Assembly: GCA_963682175.1 (NCBI GenBank)
Contig: OY821772.1
Span: 60,100,925 to 60,164,924, forward strand
Length of the DNA: 64,000 bases
Direction of reading: 5' to 3'
Source of the DNA: Triglochin maritima
Taxonomy: Eukaryota; Streptophyta; Magnoliopsida; Alismatales; Juncaginaceae
Shown here: positions 12,586 to 24,787 of the stretch, in pieces
Numbering within the stretch: position 1 is the stretch's first letter
How the letters are laid out: the number at the start of each line of letters is the position of its first letter
Notes under the pieces: model-generated
Seen by the model: the letters and a program-made list of their open reading frames with translations, nothing else
Database searches by the model: none
What the model was told of the DNA's origin: nothing
Program-made: the position numbers and the translations under genes

Positions 12586-14000
12586 TGATTCACATCATTT
12601 CATGCTTATATTTGTATCTTATATCTATTATCTTACACCTAAGTAATGCTACGTGACAAGTTTTATGTTTGAATTTCAGAAATAAATAGATTTGAAGAGA
12701 TGAAGCACAAAAGAACCCAAAAGCAGAAAAAAAGTCTGAATTGTGAGACTTGGGGACTAAGATGCAAGGGAGAAGGACCTGAACGTAAGACCGAATGACC
12801 AAAGAGTAAAACAGAAAACTTCACACCATCATGTGAAGTATTTTGACAATTCTATTCGGGTCGGAGCTCTAACAAGCGAAGTAGGTGCATCCAAGACCAA
12901 CAAATACATCAAGAAAAACCCAGAATGAAAACGAGACCGATCCAGATCCTGTAGACCGCCAATTAGCGGTCTGGGACCGCTAATTGGCGGTCCAGGTTTG
13001 CCCGGGTCCGCTAAGATTTCAGGAGCACGTGTATTAGTGGATGTTTAGTCCATTTTTGGTATTTGTTTAGTCCTACATCGGGGGATTGTCCCGGATTACA
13101 TTTTTCTATGACTATAAATAGAACTCTTCACATTCTATTGTAAACTACCACATTGCTTGGTGACATTCTCTCTACGAAGGAGTAAGCCTTGAAGCAAAAC
13201 TCAAGGTGGAGAAGTATGCTACCTTCAATGTGAGACATTGTTAATAAAATAATTATTCTTAGTTTCTTTTAATCTTGTCTTTTGATTCTTGCATGTTTCT
13301 TTAGTTTATGTTTCTTTCAATTAGCGTCTTTAATGTTCATTTCTTGCTTAGTTAAATTTCCTTTCAGTATAATATCTCATTTTGTTAATGTAGGTAGTAT
13401 AATGATTAGTGAGTAGTTTCATCCCCTTTGGGGGTGGAGTAGATGTATGTACATGTTATGTAGGTGATATGAATGCTAGATATTATTGTTTGTGAGAGAT
13501 ATTAGTATGCTTGCTTGAATTAATAAGAACTTTACTTGATCGTTTTTGCCATAGTTAGGTACACGTCATGTTCGGTATGTTCTTAATAACAACCTTGCAT
13601 TGCTCATATTAATCACTTAGGTTAGTGTTGTAAATGATAGGTTTTGCCATGAGGTACTTCTTATGCATTAACAAACACTAACCACACTTGAGCTTCTTGT
13701 ATGCATTCACCACACTTATTTCATGTGCACACACACTCCACCCCTTAGGGGTTTTCTATTCCTGAGTTTTATCTCATTTTATTAGTTGCTTAGTTTAGTT
13801 TGTTTTGTGATTTCATTTCAGCCTTCCTAGTTTAGTAGTTTAGATTAGTGTAGTTAGTGTAATCAATATTTCTCTCCTTTCTTTCCCACTCGCCTTCGCA
13901 CAAACCAAAAGTCGACACACCTCCCTATGGATCGACCCGTATTTGTCACTGCTTCAACGCGGTCGTACACTTACGGTTTAATTATAAAATAAATCAATCA
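12586..14000 (+). mobile_element. Ty3-type solo LTR (Athila/Tat-like), different family
   Basis: The LTR starts TGATTCACATC and ends AATCAATCA. Flanks are ATAGC (12581-12585) and ATAGT (14001-14005), a 5-bp duplication with one change. The end region has the CGACCCGTATTTGTCAC...ACACTTACGG pattern also seen in the Athila LTRs here. TATAAATA is at 13113-13120. A perfect inverted repeat lies about 120 bp upstream: GACCGCCAATTAGCGGTC (12954-12971), a 3-base loop TGG, then its reverse complement (12975-12992). Confidence 0.8.
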
Positions 14001-15241
14001 ATAGTCTTTGATGTGGCCAATATATGTGAATTTTTCTCTAAAGTGAGTGGATCTTTGGCGAAGTTGAAAAATAATGTTTTTTCTCGAAACTATTTTGAAT
14101 GTTTCGAGACCCCTTATGCATAGGGATTTTGGGTTTTATAATGATACGGAAGTTGAGTTTGAATGTTGGGGAAAGATGGGGTTTTATGTAGAATTGTTTT
14201 CAAGAATTATTTTGAAAATAATATCTGATATTTGTGATTTTATGATAATTTGGCTTTGAGTTGACAGTGTTTGAGAAGAATTATACTTCTTTGAGCCATG
14301 ATGCGGCGATGGTTGTGGTATTATATGAAAAAAAACAATTTGAAAGACATTTTGATGAATTTATTTTTAAGGTGGTGGTTTACGAGACCAAAGTAAAGAT
14401 GCTTTGATGATTTATGATGTTTTGAGACACCCAACGATGTTAAGATGCAAATCCAATCAAAGGGTAATTAATCCGACATGGTTTATATGGCTGATCGTGA
14501 TATTCTCGAGACACGATACGGTAGTGCCTATATTTGGGAACAAAGTGAGGGCCGAAGGATGTTAGACCCAGTACGCGACACATTTGGGTGGTCCCTCGTG
14601 TAGCCTTGATTTGGTTGTCATGGCACCGAATCAGTTTTGATGAGATGATTACGATGAGAGTTTTGAGAAGTTTTCTGAAAATGAATTTCGAAATGGTTGG
14701 AAATAATTTCCGAAAGTTATATTTTTATAATCATTTTCATGCGATGGTTTTTAAGTTTGTGATGTTCTTTCTTTTGAAAGAAAAAGTGCTCTTATCTACT
14801 AGAAATATGGATATATGGTTCGACAAAATTGCCGATTTATGAAGTGAGTGTGTCAACGTGGTTATGACCTAAATTAAACATGTATTCCATGAGGGTGATT
14901 ATGAAGTTTGATGACAAATTTAAAAATAAGGTTATAATGTTTTTATCCCTGTTATGCAGCTATTAGGAAAATCGAACTTAACCCGATAGGGTAGCATACG
15001 AGACACCCAAACGGTGCTTATGTGTTTGTTGTTGATATTTTTCTGCAAGTTTTGCATGCATTAATGTGATGGGATGGGAGTCGACAGAGCTCGCTCATAC
15101 TTTCATGTTAGAGGTTGATTATTTGTATAGAGTGTTATCGTACCTTAAGAATTTCAATGTAAATTCTAGAGTATACTGTTATGATATGTTAATATTATTC
15201 GGAGGGAGTCTGTGTTGCTGTCACCCAGGAGGGGTGTTACA
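14001..15241 (+). mobile_element. Probable Ty3-type LTR remnant
   Basis: The sequence ends in AGGGGTGTTACA at 15241, like plant Ty3 chromovirus LTR ends, and gene-like sequence starts directly after it. No complete left end was found. Short frames (14074, 14588) show no recognised domain and are not called as genes. Confidence 0.45.
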
Positions 15242-15358
15242 GTTCGGATACGCTTATTGGATGTATTTGCAGGTGAAGGTTTTGCCAAGGGTGTAATCTC
15301 GATAGGTGAACTAGAAGTTGCAGAGGTAACAAGCTTCCAGTATATTTGGAGCTGCACA

Positions 15359-17240
15359 TGTAACGTCCCCGAAAACAGCGGAAAATTTAAATAATAATAA
15401 AGACTGTCAACGGTCAACATAAGGCACGTCACGAGACAATAAGACGAAATGTAAATATATATAAAGATATAGATCCACGTGGAAGTCAAATATACATATG
15501 AGTCAACTGTGATTACAATAGAAAAGAATATACATGTAATCACTACCTCAACAAAAAGATATAAAAGAACACAGGATTAGATCCCGGGGGCACTCTCCTC
15601 AGTCACCACCTCGACTCTAATGCAACTCGCTACCTGAAATGAAAACAATTGAAACATGCCTGAGTTCCCTGAAGGAACCCCGTATACCAAACCTCCTAAA
15701 ATACAAAATGGAATTAAAGACAATGCAATGCACATGATCATCCACCTCGGGCCCACAATAATGCCCCTCTCCGCCTCCGCGGTACTGAACCACTCCTGCC
15801 ACCACAAGGGTCAAGTCAGTCCACCGCTGCCTCATATGGGTCAGTCGGCACCACTGCTCCCCAAAAGTACAAAAAAGAACCCTGGTACTACGCCGCCACC
15901 CCAGGAGCGAGTCAGCCCGCCGAATACACAACTCGGGTCAGACGACAGCCGCTGCTCCCCCAAGAGCCGCCAGACGCACACCCTGCCGGAACATCCTCGG
16001 CCTACCGACAAACCCCTGCTAACAGCCCAAGGTTTACGACACTCATCCCTCACACCATGCTCGATATGAGAGGCCAACAATAATACGCCTTCGTCGAAGG
16101 TGAAATCCGTCGCTCTCAAGGCCGGTAATCGACCGTCGCTTCGGAGCCGGTAGTCGACCTATACTCAACGGATCGCGTGTGGATAAATCCACCAACCTGC
16201 GGCAGATCGGTCGACCACAACAAGCACACCGGTCGACCGGTCATCCGCACAGTACTCTGTACTGTACAAACAAGTGTATCGGTCGAACCACGCCAACCGA
16301 ATTACCGACCCATCAGTCGAACAAAAGTCATCTAGCGGTCGACCGTTTGGATGGTCTACGCTATACAATATTTATAATATTTATATACCCGACCGGTCGA
16401 ACTAAGGGTCCGTTCAACCGATAACAGGGATTTCAACATTTTGCCTAAGTAATATTCGGTCGACCGGAACTGAGATACAGTTCGACCGAAACATCACAGG
16501 CACTCTACTGCTTAATTAAAATGCTCAGTCGGTCGACCGAAAGTTAAAGAGCGGTCGACCGTTTTGATGGTCAAAGCTCCCAACCGACTTGACATCAAAT
16601 AGATCGGTCGAACCAGGTTAAGGATGTTCGACCGTTTAATAAGTCAAAATCCCCAACCGACCTATTCTCATTGTTTCGGTCGACCGGCTAAGTGGACTCG
16701 TTCGACCGATAACAGCATTAAACCCTTTTTCCCGCACAAATCTTGCATAACGGTCGACCGTCCTCAGACATCGTTCGACCGTTTGCGGATGCAAATCAAT
16801 ATAATAATAGGATCGGTCGACTGCCCACAGGCACCGGTCGACCGATCGTCGTCTTCAATCTCTGAATAGGTTGCAATCCGACGGGGAATTCGACACCAAC
16901 GTCGATCCCCAACACTCACAAGGCTTAAGTGAGTTATATTGAAGATTTGGCATATCTTATTGACGTTTGTGGAAGTTTCCCAAGCTTTGGCAAACTCAAC
17001 CCAACTCATTCTCCTTCACTTCTTCTCCTTCTCTCTTTCTTCTTCTCCTCGAAATCGCCTCTCACACTCTGTGATTAACTTGAAGAAGATGAAAAACGTT
17101 TTTGTTAGATCTAAACTTCTATTTATAGGCAAAAACCAAACTTATCCAATCCTCCACCTCACCCTTCACTATTCATGGCTTAATTAGGTTAATTAGGTTT
17201 AGTTTAGTTAATTAGGGTGTTTTAGATTTAGGTTATTACA
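15359..17240 (-). mobile_element. Ty3-type solo LTR inside the DUF946 gene
   Basis: The insert has ends TGTAACG and TTATTACA, flanked by GCACA (15354-15358) and GCACT (17241-17245). On the minus strand it begins TGTAATAACC, has CTATAAATAG near 17128-17137 and ends CGGGGACGTTACA, so that orientation is preferred, though not certain. Between about 16190 and 16850 it holds some 17 copies or near-copies of the palindrome CGGTCGACCG. Frames within it (for example 15656-16069) are not genes. Its removal restores continuity of the DUF946 coding sequence apart from the duplication. Confidence 0.8.
16190..16850. repeat. CGGTCGACCG palindrome array (in Ty3-type LTR)
   Basis: About 17 full or near copies of CGGTCGACCG occur in 660 bp at irregular spacing, in full-palindrome (GGTCGACC) and half forms (GGTCGAAC, GTTCGACCG). 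A very similar array sits in the copia LTRs at 49055-49390 and 55825-56255. Confidence 0.85.
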
Positions 17241-18699
17241 GCACTACTTCAGGGAACAAGAAAAAAAGGTGCCACTTTTTACAAACCAATCTCTCTACCC
17301 GATGGCTTTGTTGCCCTTGGTCACTATGGTCAGCCAAACAATCAGCCCTTGCATGGCTTTGTTCTTGTTGCCAGAGAATCATCTTCCGCAAAATCCATCA
17401 GAAGTTGTCAAAATGGTAGCAAAGTACATGGCCCTGCTCTTTGTAAGCCTATTGATTATAAACTTATCTGGAGTACTCATATTTTTGCGGAAGAAGGCCA
17501 CACTAACGTAGCCCATGGCTGTTTCTGGCTTCCCACTCCACCCGAAGGATATAAATCTATGGGGTATGTGGTTTCAACCAAATGTGAGAAGCCTTCGCTC
17601 GACGAGGTCAGATGTGTAAGATCCGATCTTACTGATACATGTGAAACTAATATTATGATACTCAATACAGAACCTCTGCTACCAAACTCTCCTCTTCATG
17701 TTTGGAGTACACGACCTTGTTTGCGTGGAATGTGGGAAAAAGGACTCTCAGTAGGTACATTCTTTGGTAGTCCCGAGGATGAGCTGGAAATTTGTTCCTT
17801 GAAAAATTCAAATCTTTCTTTGAAGGCAATGCCAAACATGGACCAAATTCACATGCTCATCAAACAATATGGACCCACTGTTTTCTTTCATCCAGAAGAG
17901 ATCTATCTACCATCATCCGTGGAATGGTTCTTCACAAATGGAGCCTTGTTGTACAAAAAAGGTTGAGAAAACTGGCGAGCCTATTGACTCAAAAGGCTCA
18001 AACCTTCCAAATGGTGGACAAAATGATGGCGAGTACTGGATAGATTTACCGGACGACAACAGAAGAAGCTACGCGAGTCATGGAAATATCGGAAGTGCAG
18101 AACTCTATGTTCACGTGAAACCGACTGTTGGGGGAACCTTCACGGATATCGCAATGTGGGTGTTCTGCCCTTTCAATGGACCCGCCTGCCACAATCAAAA
18201 TTGGGGTACTTAATTTTCCTCTGAGCAAGATTGGACAGCATGTTGGGGACTGGGAGCACTTCACTCTCCGAGTGAGCAATTTTACAGGTGCATTGTGGAA
18301 CATGTATTTCTCACAGCACAATAAAGGGAACAGACCGATTGTTTATTCTTCAAAGAGTGGGCACACGAGTTTCCCGTTTTATTCTTCAAGGCTCATCTAA
18401 GCTTGGAATATGCATCAGGAATGACGGAGAACGCAGCAATTTTTTTGTGGACTCGACCGTAGGCTATCAGATTGTTGCCGCAGAATATCTTGGAGATGCG
18501 GTGGATGAGCCTAATTAGTTGCAGTACAAGAGAGAATGAGGTCCAACAATTGTGTATAATTCGAAGTCCGAACTGGAGAGAATTATCAGTTTCTTACCAA
18601 TCAACTTACGATTCTCTGTGGAGAATGTATTATACGGTGAGGAGGGTCCAACCGGTCCCAAGAAAGAAGAACATGTGGGAAGGTGATGAAAGAAGTTAG

Positions 18700-19166
18700 G
18701 GTTGAAAATTTCATTTAAATATAAATACAATGAGGTAGATTTTTGATTGAAGGATCCAGAATTGGCAGTATTGTTGCTACTAGATTTAATGCATATATGC
18801 AACACAATATGTTAGCAAATTTAGCTGCTTAGGATGTACGTATATCTTTAGCAATGAACAAGCTGCATACTTCGACGGGTTTATAATTTTATATCCAATT
18901 GGTTTGTATTTAACTGGCTATTTAGATTTTTTAAATTGCAATGCTGGATGATATGGTTGTGTTTTACTGCTAATCCCTTGTATTGGATGTGTGTATAGTC
19001 ATGGTAAAGAACTGTACTTGAAGTCGTTACTTCTTGCCCATTACAGGTTTGAGTTTAACTTCTAGGGGACGGGTTGGACTGGATTTTATCTTCTTTTTTT
19101 AAAAATAATTGTGTTTTCTTAGTGAAATATTTTGTTTTGAAGTAATTTATTGTTCGAGTTTATGTT
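18700..19166. other. Spacer downstream of the DUF946 pseudogene
   Basis: AT-rich DNA with no gene seen. It is continuous with 24788 once the copia-type insertion and its duplication are removed. Confidence 0.5.
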
Positions 19167-19171
19167 GTAAT

Positions 19172-19397
19172 TGTTATAAAATAATAGAACAAAGAACAAA
19201 GAAGATGATGATTTGAGGGAGAATAATTGTTTGTATTTTTTCCATCCACAAAGTATTATAATGGTCTCATATTTATAAGCTATAAGAGGCAAATGAAAGG
19301 GTGTATGTTACAAGAGTTTAAAAATGAGAATGTGATAGGTTGATGGAGTTATGGGAGGAGAAGGTGAATCATCCAATGACCTTTGGATTTCATAACA
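19172..19397 (-). repeat. 3' LTR of the 19-24 kb element
   Basis: This 226-bp repeat has the ends TGTTAT and ATAACA. It matches 24563-24782 with scattered differences. Confidence 0.88.
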
Positions 19398-19429
19398 CTC
19401 CCCTTTGGAGGATCACCTTTACACGTTAG

Positions 19430-19965
19430 GGATGTTGTCCCGTTAAAAATCTTACCAAGAAAAACCCGATGAGATAAAAACTTGGTGAATGAAAAAAAGA
19501 GTGCAACGCCTATGATGTTTCCCCTTACTTCAACATACATTCTTCAAACAACGAACACCAATTTTGAAGACAAACTTCTTAAAGACTTTGGTGGGCAATA
19601 ACTTTGTAAACAAGTCTGTCATATTCTTGCTTGATTGGATCTGATCAATTGTCACTTGATTGGTCTGCATCATCAAAAACTTTGCCAAGTAAAACCCTGT
19701 GGGACAAAACTTAGTGAAGGAAAAAAGAGTGCATCGTATAATTCTCCCCCTCAATTCAACATACATTTATAACACTCCCTTAGACAATATGCGTTATGTT
19801 TACGTCTCGTTAAAAACATTGCTACAAAACCCTGTGGGAAAAAATAGCTAAGGAAAAGAGTGAATAACATACGCTAACAAAATTGCACAAGTTGGCTCAT
19901 TAAAAACCTTTAACCAATAAAATCTTTTAGGATAAAAATTGGAAAAATGAAAAAGAGTGCAACTA
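19430..19965 (-). repeat. Four diverged repeats near the 3' LTR
   Basis: A unit like GTTAAAAACCTTG...AAAACCCTGTGGGA...GGAAAAAGAGTGCA recurs at about 19436-19505, 19679-19738, 19805-19865 and 19888-19965. Such blocks are usual near the purine tract of some copia elements; here the unit is repeated four times with strong divergence, two copies lying beyond the RNase H remnant. Confidence 0.55.
19533..19680 (-). pseudogene. C-terminal remnant of copia Pol (RNase H end)
   Basis: The minus-strand frame contains DQIQSSKNMTDLFTKLLPT followed by FKKFVFKIGV. This is the usual carboxyl end of copia RNase H, where the ADLFTK-like motif precedes a conserved FxxxVxxIGM-like segment. Nothing upstream in the element continues the polyprotein, so this is a relic. 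It fixes the element as copia class and minus oriented. Confidence 0.7.
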
Positions 19966-19966
19966 C

Positions 19967-22891
19967 AAGCCTTTCGGGCTTTATCCTTCAAGGATATCCG
20001 CCCTTCAGGGACAATAAATACAAATCCGCTTCCTCTTATTCGTAGTTTACCAAACTTACGAATATATTTTACGAAGTCCTTAAACACAAAATTGCATGGG
20101 GAACAAATACATGATAGTTTAACGGATTTAATGGATATTTACTATATTTCACTTAGATAATAAAATTGTGAAATATGTTTGCACAATTTTTCTCAAATAA
20201 TATGTTGGGAGTAACACAAATTGTGGTAACTTTTGCAAAATATGAATATATTACCTCAAAAGATATTACTTATGGACAATTTAAAGATGTCTCATAATTA
20301 TATTGATGTCATAGCGATACGAGAATGTAAGAATCAACAACTGATTCACCAACTTGCATAAAATTGTAATGACTCCACGCAATGACACTAAATTTTTGTG
20401 ATAGTAATTGATGTGGATCAGACATATAAGAAACATTGCTAACGTAAATCTTTATCGCATGACTAGAAATTGGTAGATCCTTGAACGTCATCTAAATGTT
20501 TTCAGATGAATATTATGCTTAGATAAAACATTTACTGTGAACCTTATTAGGTTTCAAGTTATAAGGAAATGTTCATGACATTTTGATAAGGAACTTCATG
20601 TCCTATTACAATTGGATATTTGTTGATATACAATAGATATCCTTTCTTAGTGTCATTTCAATGTGAGTATTAAGTAGAATATATTTTTTCTACAATATTC
20701 ACTTTCTACAATTGAATCATTGTACACATTCTCTTCCAAAGAATGTTCAAACTTCAAGACAAAAAATAATTGAGTTTTCTCTGGTCATTTATTCCAAAAA
20801 ATTGTCCATTAAATATTTCATGAGTTTTCAAAAACTCTGCTGGAGGTCCTATGACATCAAGCATGTTATAAATATAATAAATAACAGTAACTTTTGTTAT
20901 TGTATGAAACATATGGACGACTAAGATCAACTTCGCATCATTCTTCATGATGTCTTTGATTGAAGAGGTTATATGCACACTCTTACTTGTTTCTTCATAT
21001 AGTGATCTTTTCAAAAATTGTATAGTGCATTTTTTGATTCTTGTCATCATATAATATATTTTGTTATATTAGTCCTTCAGGGACTCTCATATAAGTACCA
21101 ATATTAAGTGACTTATAAAATTTTAAAGTCACAACATATCTTATATGCATATCATATTGATCATGTAACAGAACGTATTATCAATATTACGAGAGAATGA
21201 GTAACATCATGATGGATGTTGGGTCCTGTGAATACCCTTATATTACTCCTCGCTTTATAATGTATCACATGTTTTTCTGATTTCTATTTTTATCCTTCAG
21301 GGATATAATTTCAGAAATCAAGACTACATGTCCAAATGGTATATTTATTCAGTGAGTTTATTATATATTTGTTCGCCTGATTTTGTTTATATCAAATACG
21401 AATGCTTATGACATTCTTATAATATCACAGGTTTTGGATCCAATTTTTCTCTTGATATATAGCATGCTATTAAGAAGGCGAATGAATTATCGATAATAAT
21501 TTTAATAATTATTTAATATCTCTCGTATCAACATATATAGCTGATTGTGAGTTTTACGTCAATAATAATCAAATCCTCATCATTTCCCAAAACTTTAGGA
21601 TTTGACCGTTCAGTATCCCCGTAATTTCTTTAATCTTTTGTTTAGCAGCTGTATTTATTTTTACGGGTTTATATTCTTCCGGAATAACCTCTTCAGGAGG
21701 TACAATGAGAGTGACTAACGTTTATTTCATTTCCACAAATAATATATGTTATGGTTCACGCTTCTGGCGTTGGTTGAGCTCAAATATATTTTATCATGTG
21801 GAGATCTCCACTTTATATTATGTGGTCCATGTCTAGTAATATAAGGCGTAATCACTCTTTTGTGATCAATACAAATGTATGACAATTACTTGCTAGATAT
21901 TGCAAGATAATGATTTTATGAACTTCAGGTTCAATCATACTTGTACGTATATTCTCTTATGAACTTCAGGTTCAATATAATACATTTTCTTGACATTCTT
22001 TAAGCTTCTAGCTTCTCCCCCTAATGCCAGAAAATGTATATCATATATATATGATTATTGGATTGGACAATAAAACTTAGCCCTACAGGAGCTTTAAATC
22101 ACATGAGGGAAACAATTTATTCATTATTGTACAAGTAAAGTAGGGGAAGATTAATAACATAATGTATATATACCATAAAAATTAATGAATAATATTAGCA
22201 GGTATATATGCACATTAATGTATCATGTATAATTTTTAAGATCCCATAATGATCAATATTGAGAGATTTTAAAAACGGAGGGACTATCAATTTATTGCGC
22301 AAATCGGTCGACAAATTTGACATCATTTTGGTCGTGATAGAAGTCAACAAAATTATCTAAAGCTTCACAAAAACAATACCAATGATGACATCCATAATTA
22401 ATATAAGAGATGATTTTATTTAGGTACTTCTGGGCATGTTTCGTCTCGTTTATGTCATCTATATTTCATATTCTTATTTGCACAAAATTTAGTCAACTGC
22501 TTATGCTCTCGTTTTCACGATACTTTGTAGTGTGTACTTCCGGCACACCAAAAAAAACAAGAAATGTATCATGATTTTCCAACAACTCTCATGACCTTCA
22601 ATAATCGGTGATGCATAACCCAAAAGAGTATTGAGTCATTAATTTGTAAAGTGATCAATAAAATATATATTTTTTTACTACTAATCTCTATATATCTATG
22701 AACTTCTGGTCATAGAGTTTGATTTAGAGATCGACGCGCATTTTTACTCAATTAGTTATCTGCACGTCGTTATATGGCCATATGAATCCTTCAGAGATTA
22801 TCATAAAATTTCATAACTCTCTTTAAATGAATGATCTCTAAATCTTTGTATAGTAGCATTTTATGAATATTAAGATATTCGCCTTCTGGGC
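19967..22891. repeat. Dispersed mini-hairpins with a constant TTCNG-type loop
   Basis: At least 13 short inverted repeats of differing stems share a CTTCNGG-type core. Examples: 19967-19981 AAGCC/GGCTT, 19982-19996 TATCCTTCAAGGATA, 21071-21085 AGTCC/GGACT, 21291-21305 TATCC/GGATA, 21672-21686 TATTC/GAATA, 21687-21701 ACCTC/GAGGT, 21758-21770 ACGC/GCGT, 21919-21933 and 21960-21974 TGAAC/GTTCA, 22002-22014 AAGC/GCTT, 22696-22715 CTATGA/TCATAG, 22881-22891 GCC/GGC. The stems differ, so they are not simple copies of one sequence. Confidence 0.75.
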
Positions 22892-24562
22892 AAATGCATA
22901 TCATTTTTAATAACAATGATCACTTTGTAACATGGTGATTCAAATTCCACTATATTGTAGCACAATGTACTATATATACATCTATCAAGATGGATATTAT
23001 GTGCTCACGAGATGAATGCTCGTATTGGTTGTGAATGATCATGTGATGCATCAAAATTAACAAGTAATAATCACATGCTTGAACCACTTTACAAATACTC
23101 TTTTAATCAACATGATGCTAAGAATTCATATAACTTATACTAAGCAAGTGAATCAATACAAAGTTGCATGAGATATATATATCATTCAATTTTAGAAGCA
23201 CTACTAAATATGTAACTATTTCTTTTCATGTTTCATTTGATCGAGAATTCATGAAATTTGGATCAATAACTTGATGTTTTGTCTAACCACAAAAACAGAC
23301 ATGAGATTAAATCATAATATTTTAAAATCATTTTAACAAATAAGATAGCAAAATAAAATCACAACCTCTATTTTATCTTGATTTGATGTTTCTTTCTCTG
23401 GTCATTGATATTTAAAAGGCAATGAGTTAGGTTCAACGTCCATAATCCATGATAAGACGTCATTCTTATCCATGATGCCAAGTATAAAGTTAAAAGTCAT
23501 AACTTACAAGCATCAAAGCATAATTGGTACATGCATGCAACTTATTACCTTCTTCTTCTTTTTTTATCGGTGCATACAAAATTAAACATCTCAAAACGGA
23601 ATATATTATAATGTACTTGAATCATATGATAAACAAAAGTGCATATTAGCAATTCCAAAACCAACATATATTGATTGTATATATGTAGTCTCATTTATTT
23701 TATATATATACAAAATTGTCATGATATATTCTATGCACCATGTGAGTAAATTAATTACCTCATGATGAACAAATACACATTCAAGATGCAAGTAAAATAT
23801 CCATATATGCATTTTAGATAGAAATTATGCATATCAACATATTAGCATATAAATTATTAATATCTAGAAGAATCTCAACGTAACTGAATAAAAATCACAA
23901 GTATGGAAATATATTGGACTAATGAAAGTACTAACCAATATAAAACATTTTCTCACGAAAAATTTAATATAATAACCAATGCTAAACCATGACATTAAAT
24001 TTTATTTTGTCTTTTGAACATAATTTGTTGGGTAAAAAACAACATTTTTTGACTGATGCATCAATGTATTATAGCACATGCCAGAATAACCAATAAAAAA
24101 ATTATGAGTTTAAAAATGTATTTGTTGTGCAAGATTGAAATTAAGAACTAAATAATGGTTCCCCTCCAACATAAGCACATTAATATATTGACTAAAATAA
24201 CAAAATAAATATCCAAAAATCATATAATCACGTCACAAAAGATCTTATAAATTCTGATTTTTGTTGTTGTTGTAAAACACTAAGATGTACCATTGTCCGA
24301 GATTCACACGTCCAAAAAAAATTATTTCATTTTTAGAGTATACATATACAACCCTCAATTGATTGAAAATGATATCTTAATTAATCATGCAAGATGGAAT
24401 CACCTTTCTAACCTTTTTTTATGATCAAAACAAACAATTTTTGACAGATAAACGGAAGAACTTATGTATGTCACATTGAGAATCAAAACATGGATTTGTT
24501 ACCTTGATACTTGAGTGACACCAAATGTTTTAGCCGGCAGTAGAACTTTCGTGCTGATAACG

Positions 24563-24782
24563 TGTTATAAAATAATAGAACAAAGAAGATGATGATTTGA
24601 GGGAGAATACGTGTTTGTATTTTTTCCATCCACAAAGTATTACAATGGTCTCCTATTTATAGGCTATAGGAGGCAAACGAAAGAGTATATGTTACAAGAG
24701 TTTTTCAAATGAGAATGTGATAGGTTGATGAAGTTATGGGAGTAGAATGTGAATCATCCAATGACATTTGGATTTCGTAATA
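24563..24782 (-). repeat. 5' LTR of the 19-24 kb element
   Basis: This is the partner of 19172-19397. The end has changed from CATAACA to CGTAATA but the target duplication GTAAT is intact. Confidence 0.88.
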
Positions 24783-24787
24783 GTAAT

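Larger units (their letters stand above)
15242..18699 (+). pseudogene. DUF946 / VPS62-like protein gene, disrupted
   Basis: Two parts of one gene flank a solo LTR. The first (15242-15358) encodes a start typical of plant DUF946 proteins (GISIGELEV-like, here VISIGELEVAEVTSF). The second (17246-18699) continues with [51 protein letters not shown] and [14 protein letters not shown], all hallmark stretches of the family. The frame shifts near 17957, 18200 and 18380 and meets a TAG at 18516-18518. The 5' end is cut by an LTR ending at 15241. Family members resemble yeast Vps62 and their role in plants is poorly known. With an insertion plus at least three frameshifts this copy should be non-functional. 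Confidence 0.88.
19172..24782 (-). mobile_element. Copia-type LTR element, minus strand, with perfect 5-bp duplication
   Basis: The two short LTRs (19172-19397 and 24563-24782) start TGTTATAAA on the + strand, and the whole is flanked by GTAAT at 19167-19171 and 24783-24787. Reading on the minus strand, the 5' LTR is at 24782-24563, followed by TATCAGCACG as a primer-site-like word (about 24550), and the 3' LTR is preceded by a purine-rich tract (complement of 19398-19409). Only the last part of pol is recognisable. Most of the 5.2-kb interior has no coding potential, so it is probably a non-autonomous or decayed member. Confidence 0.88.

Noticed and set aside
15656..16069. 137-codon + strand frame
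   Set aside because: It lies in the solo LTR, has no domain and no splice or start context.
16190..16850. CRISPR-like repeat array
   Set aside because: Spacing is irregular, the repeat is only 10 bp and the genome is a plant nuclear one.
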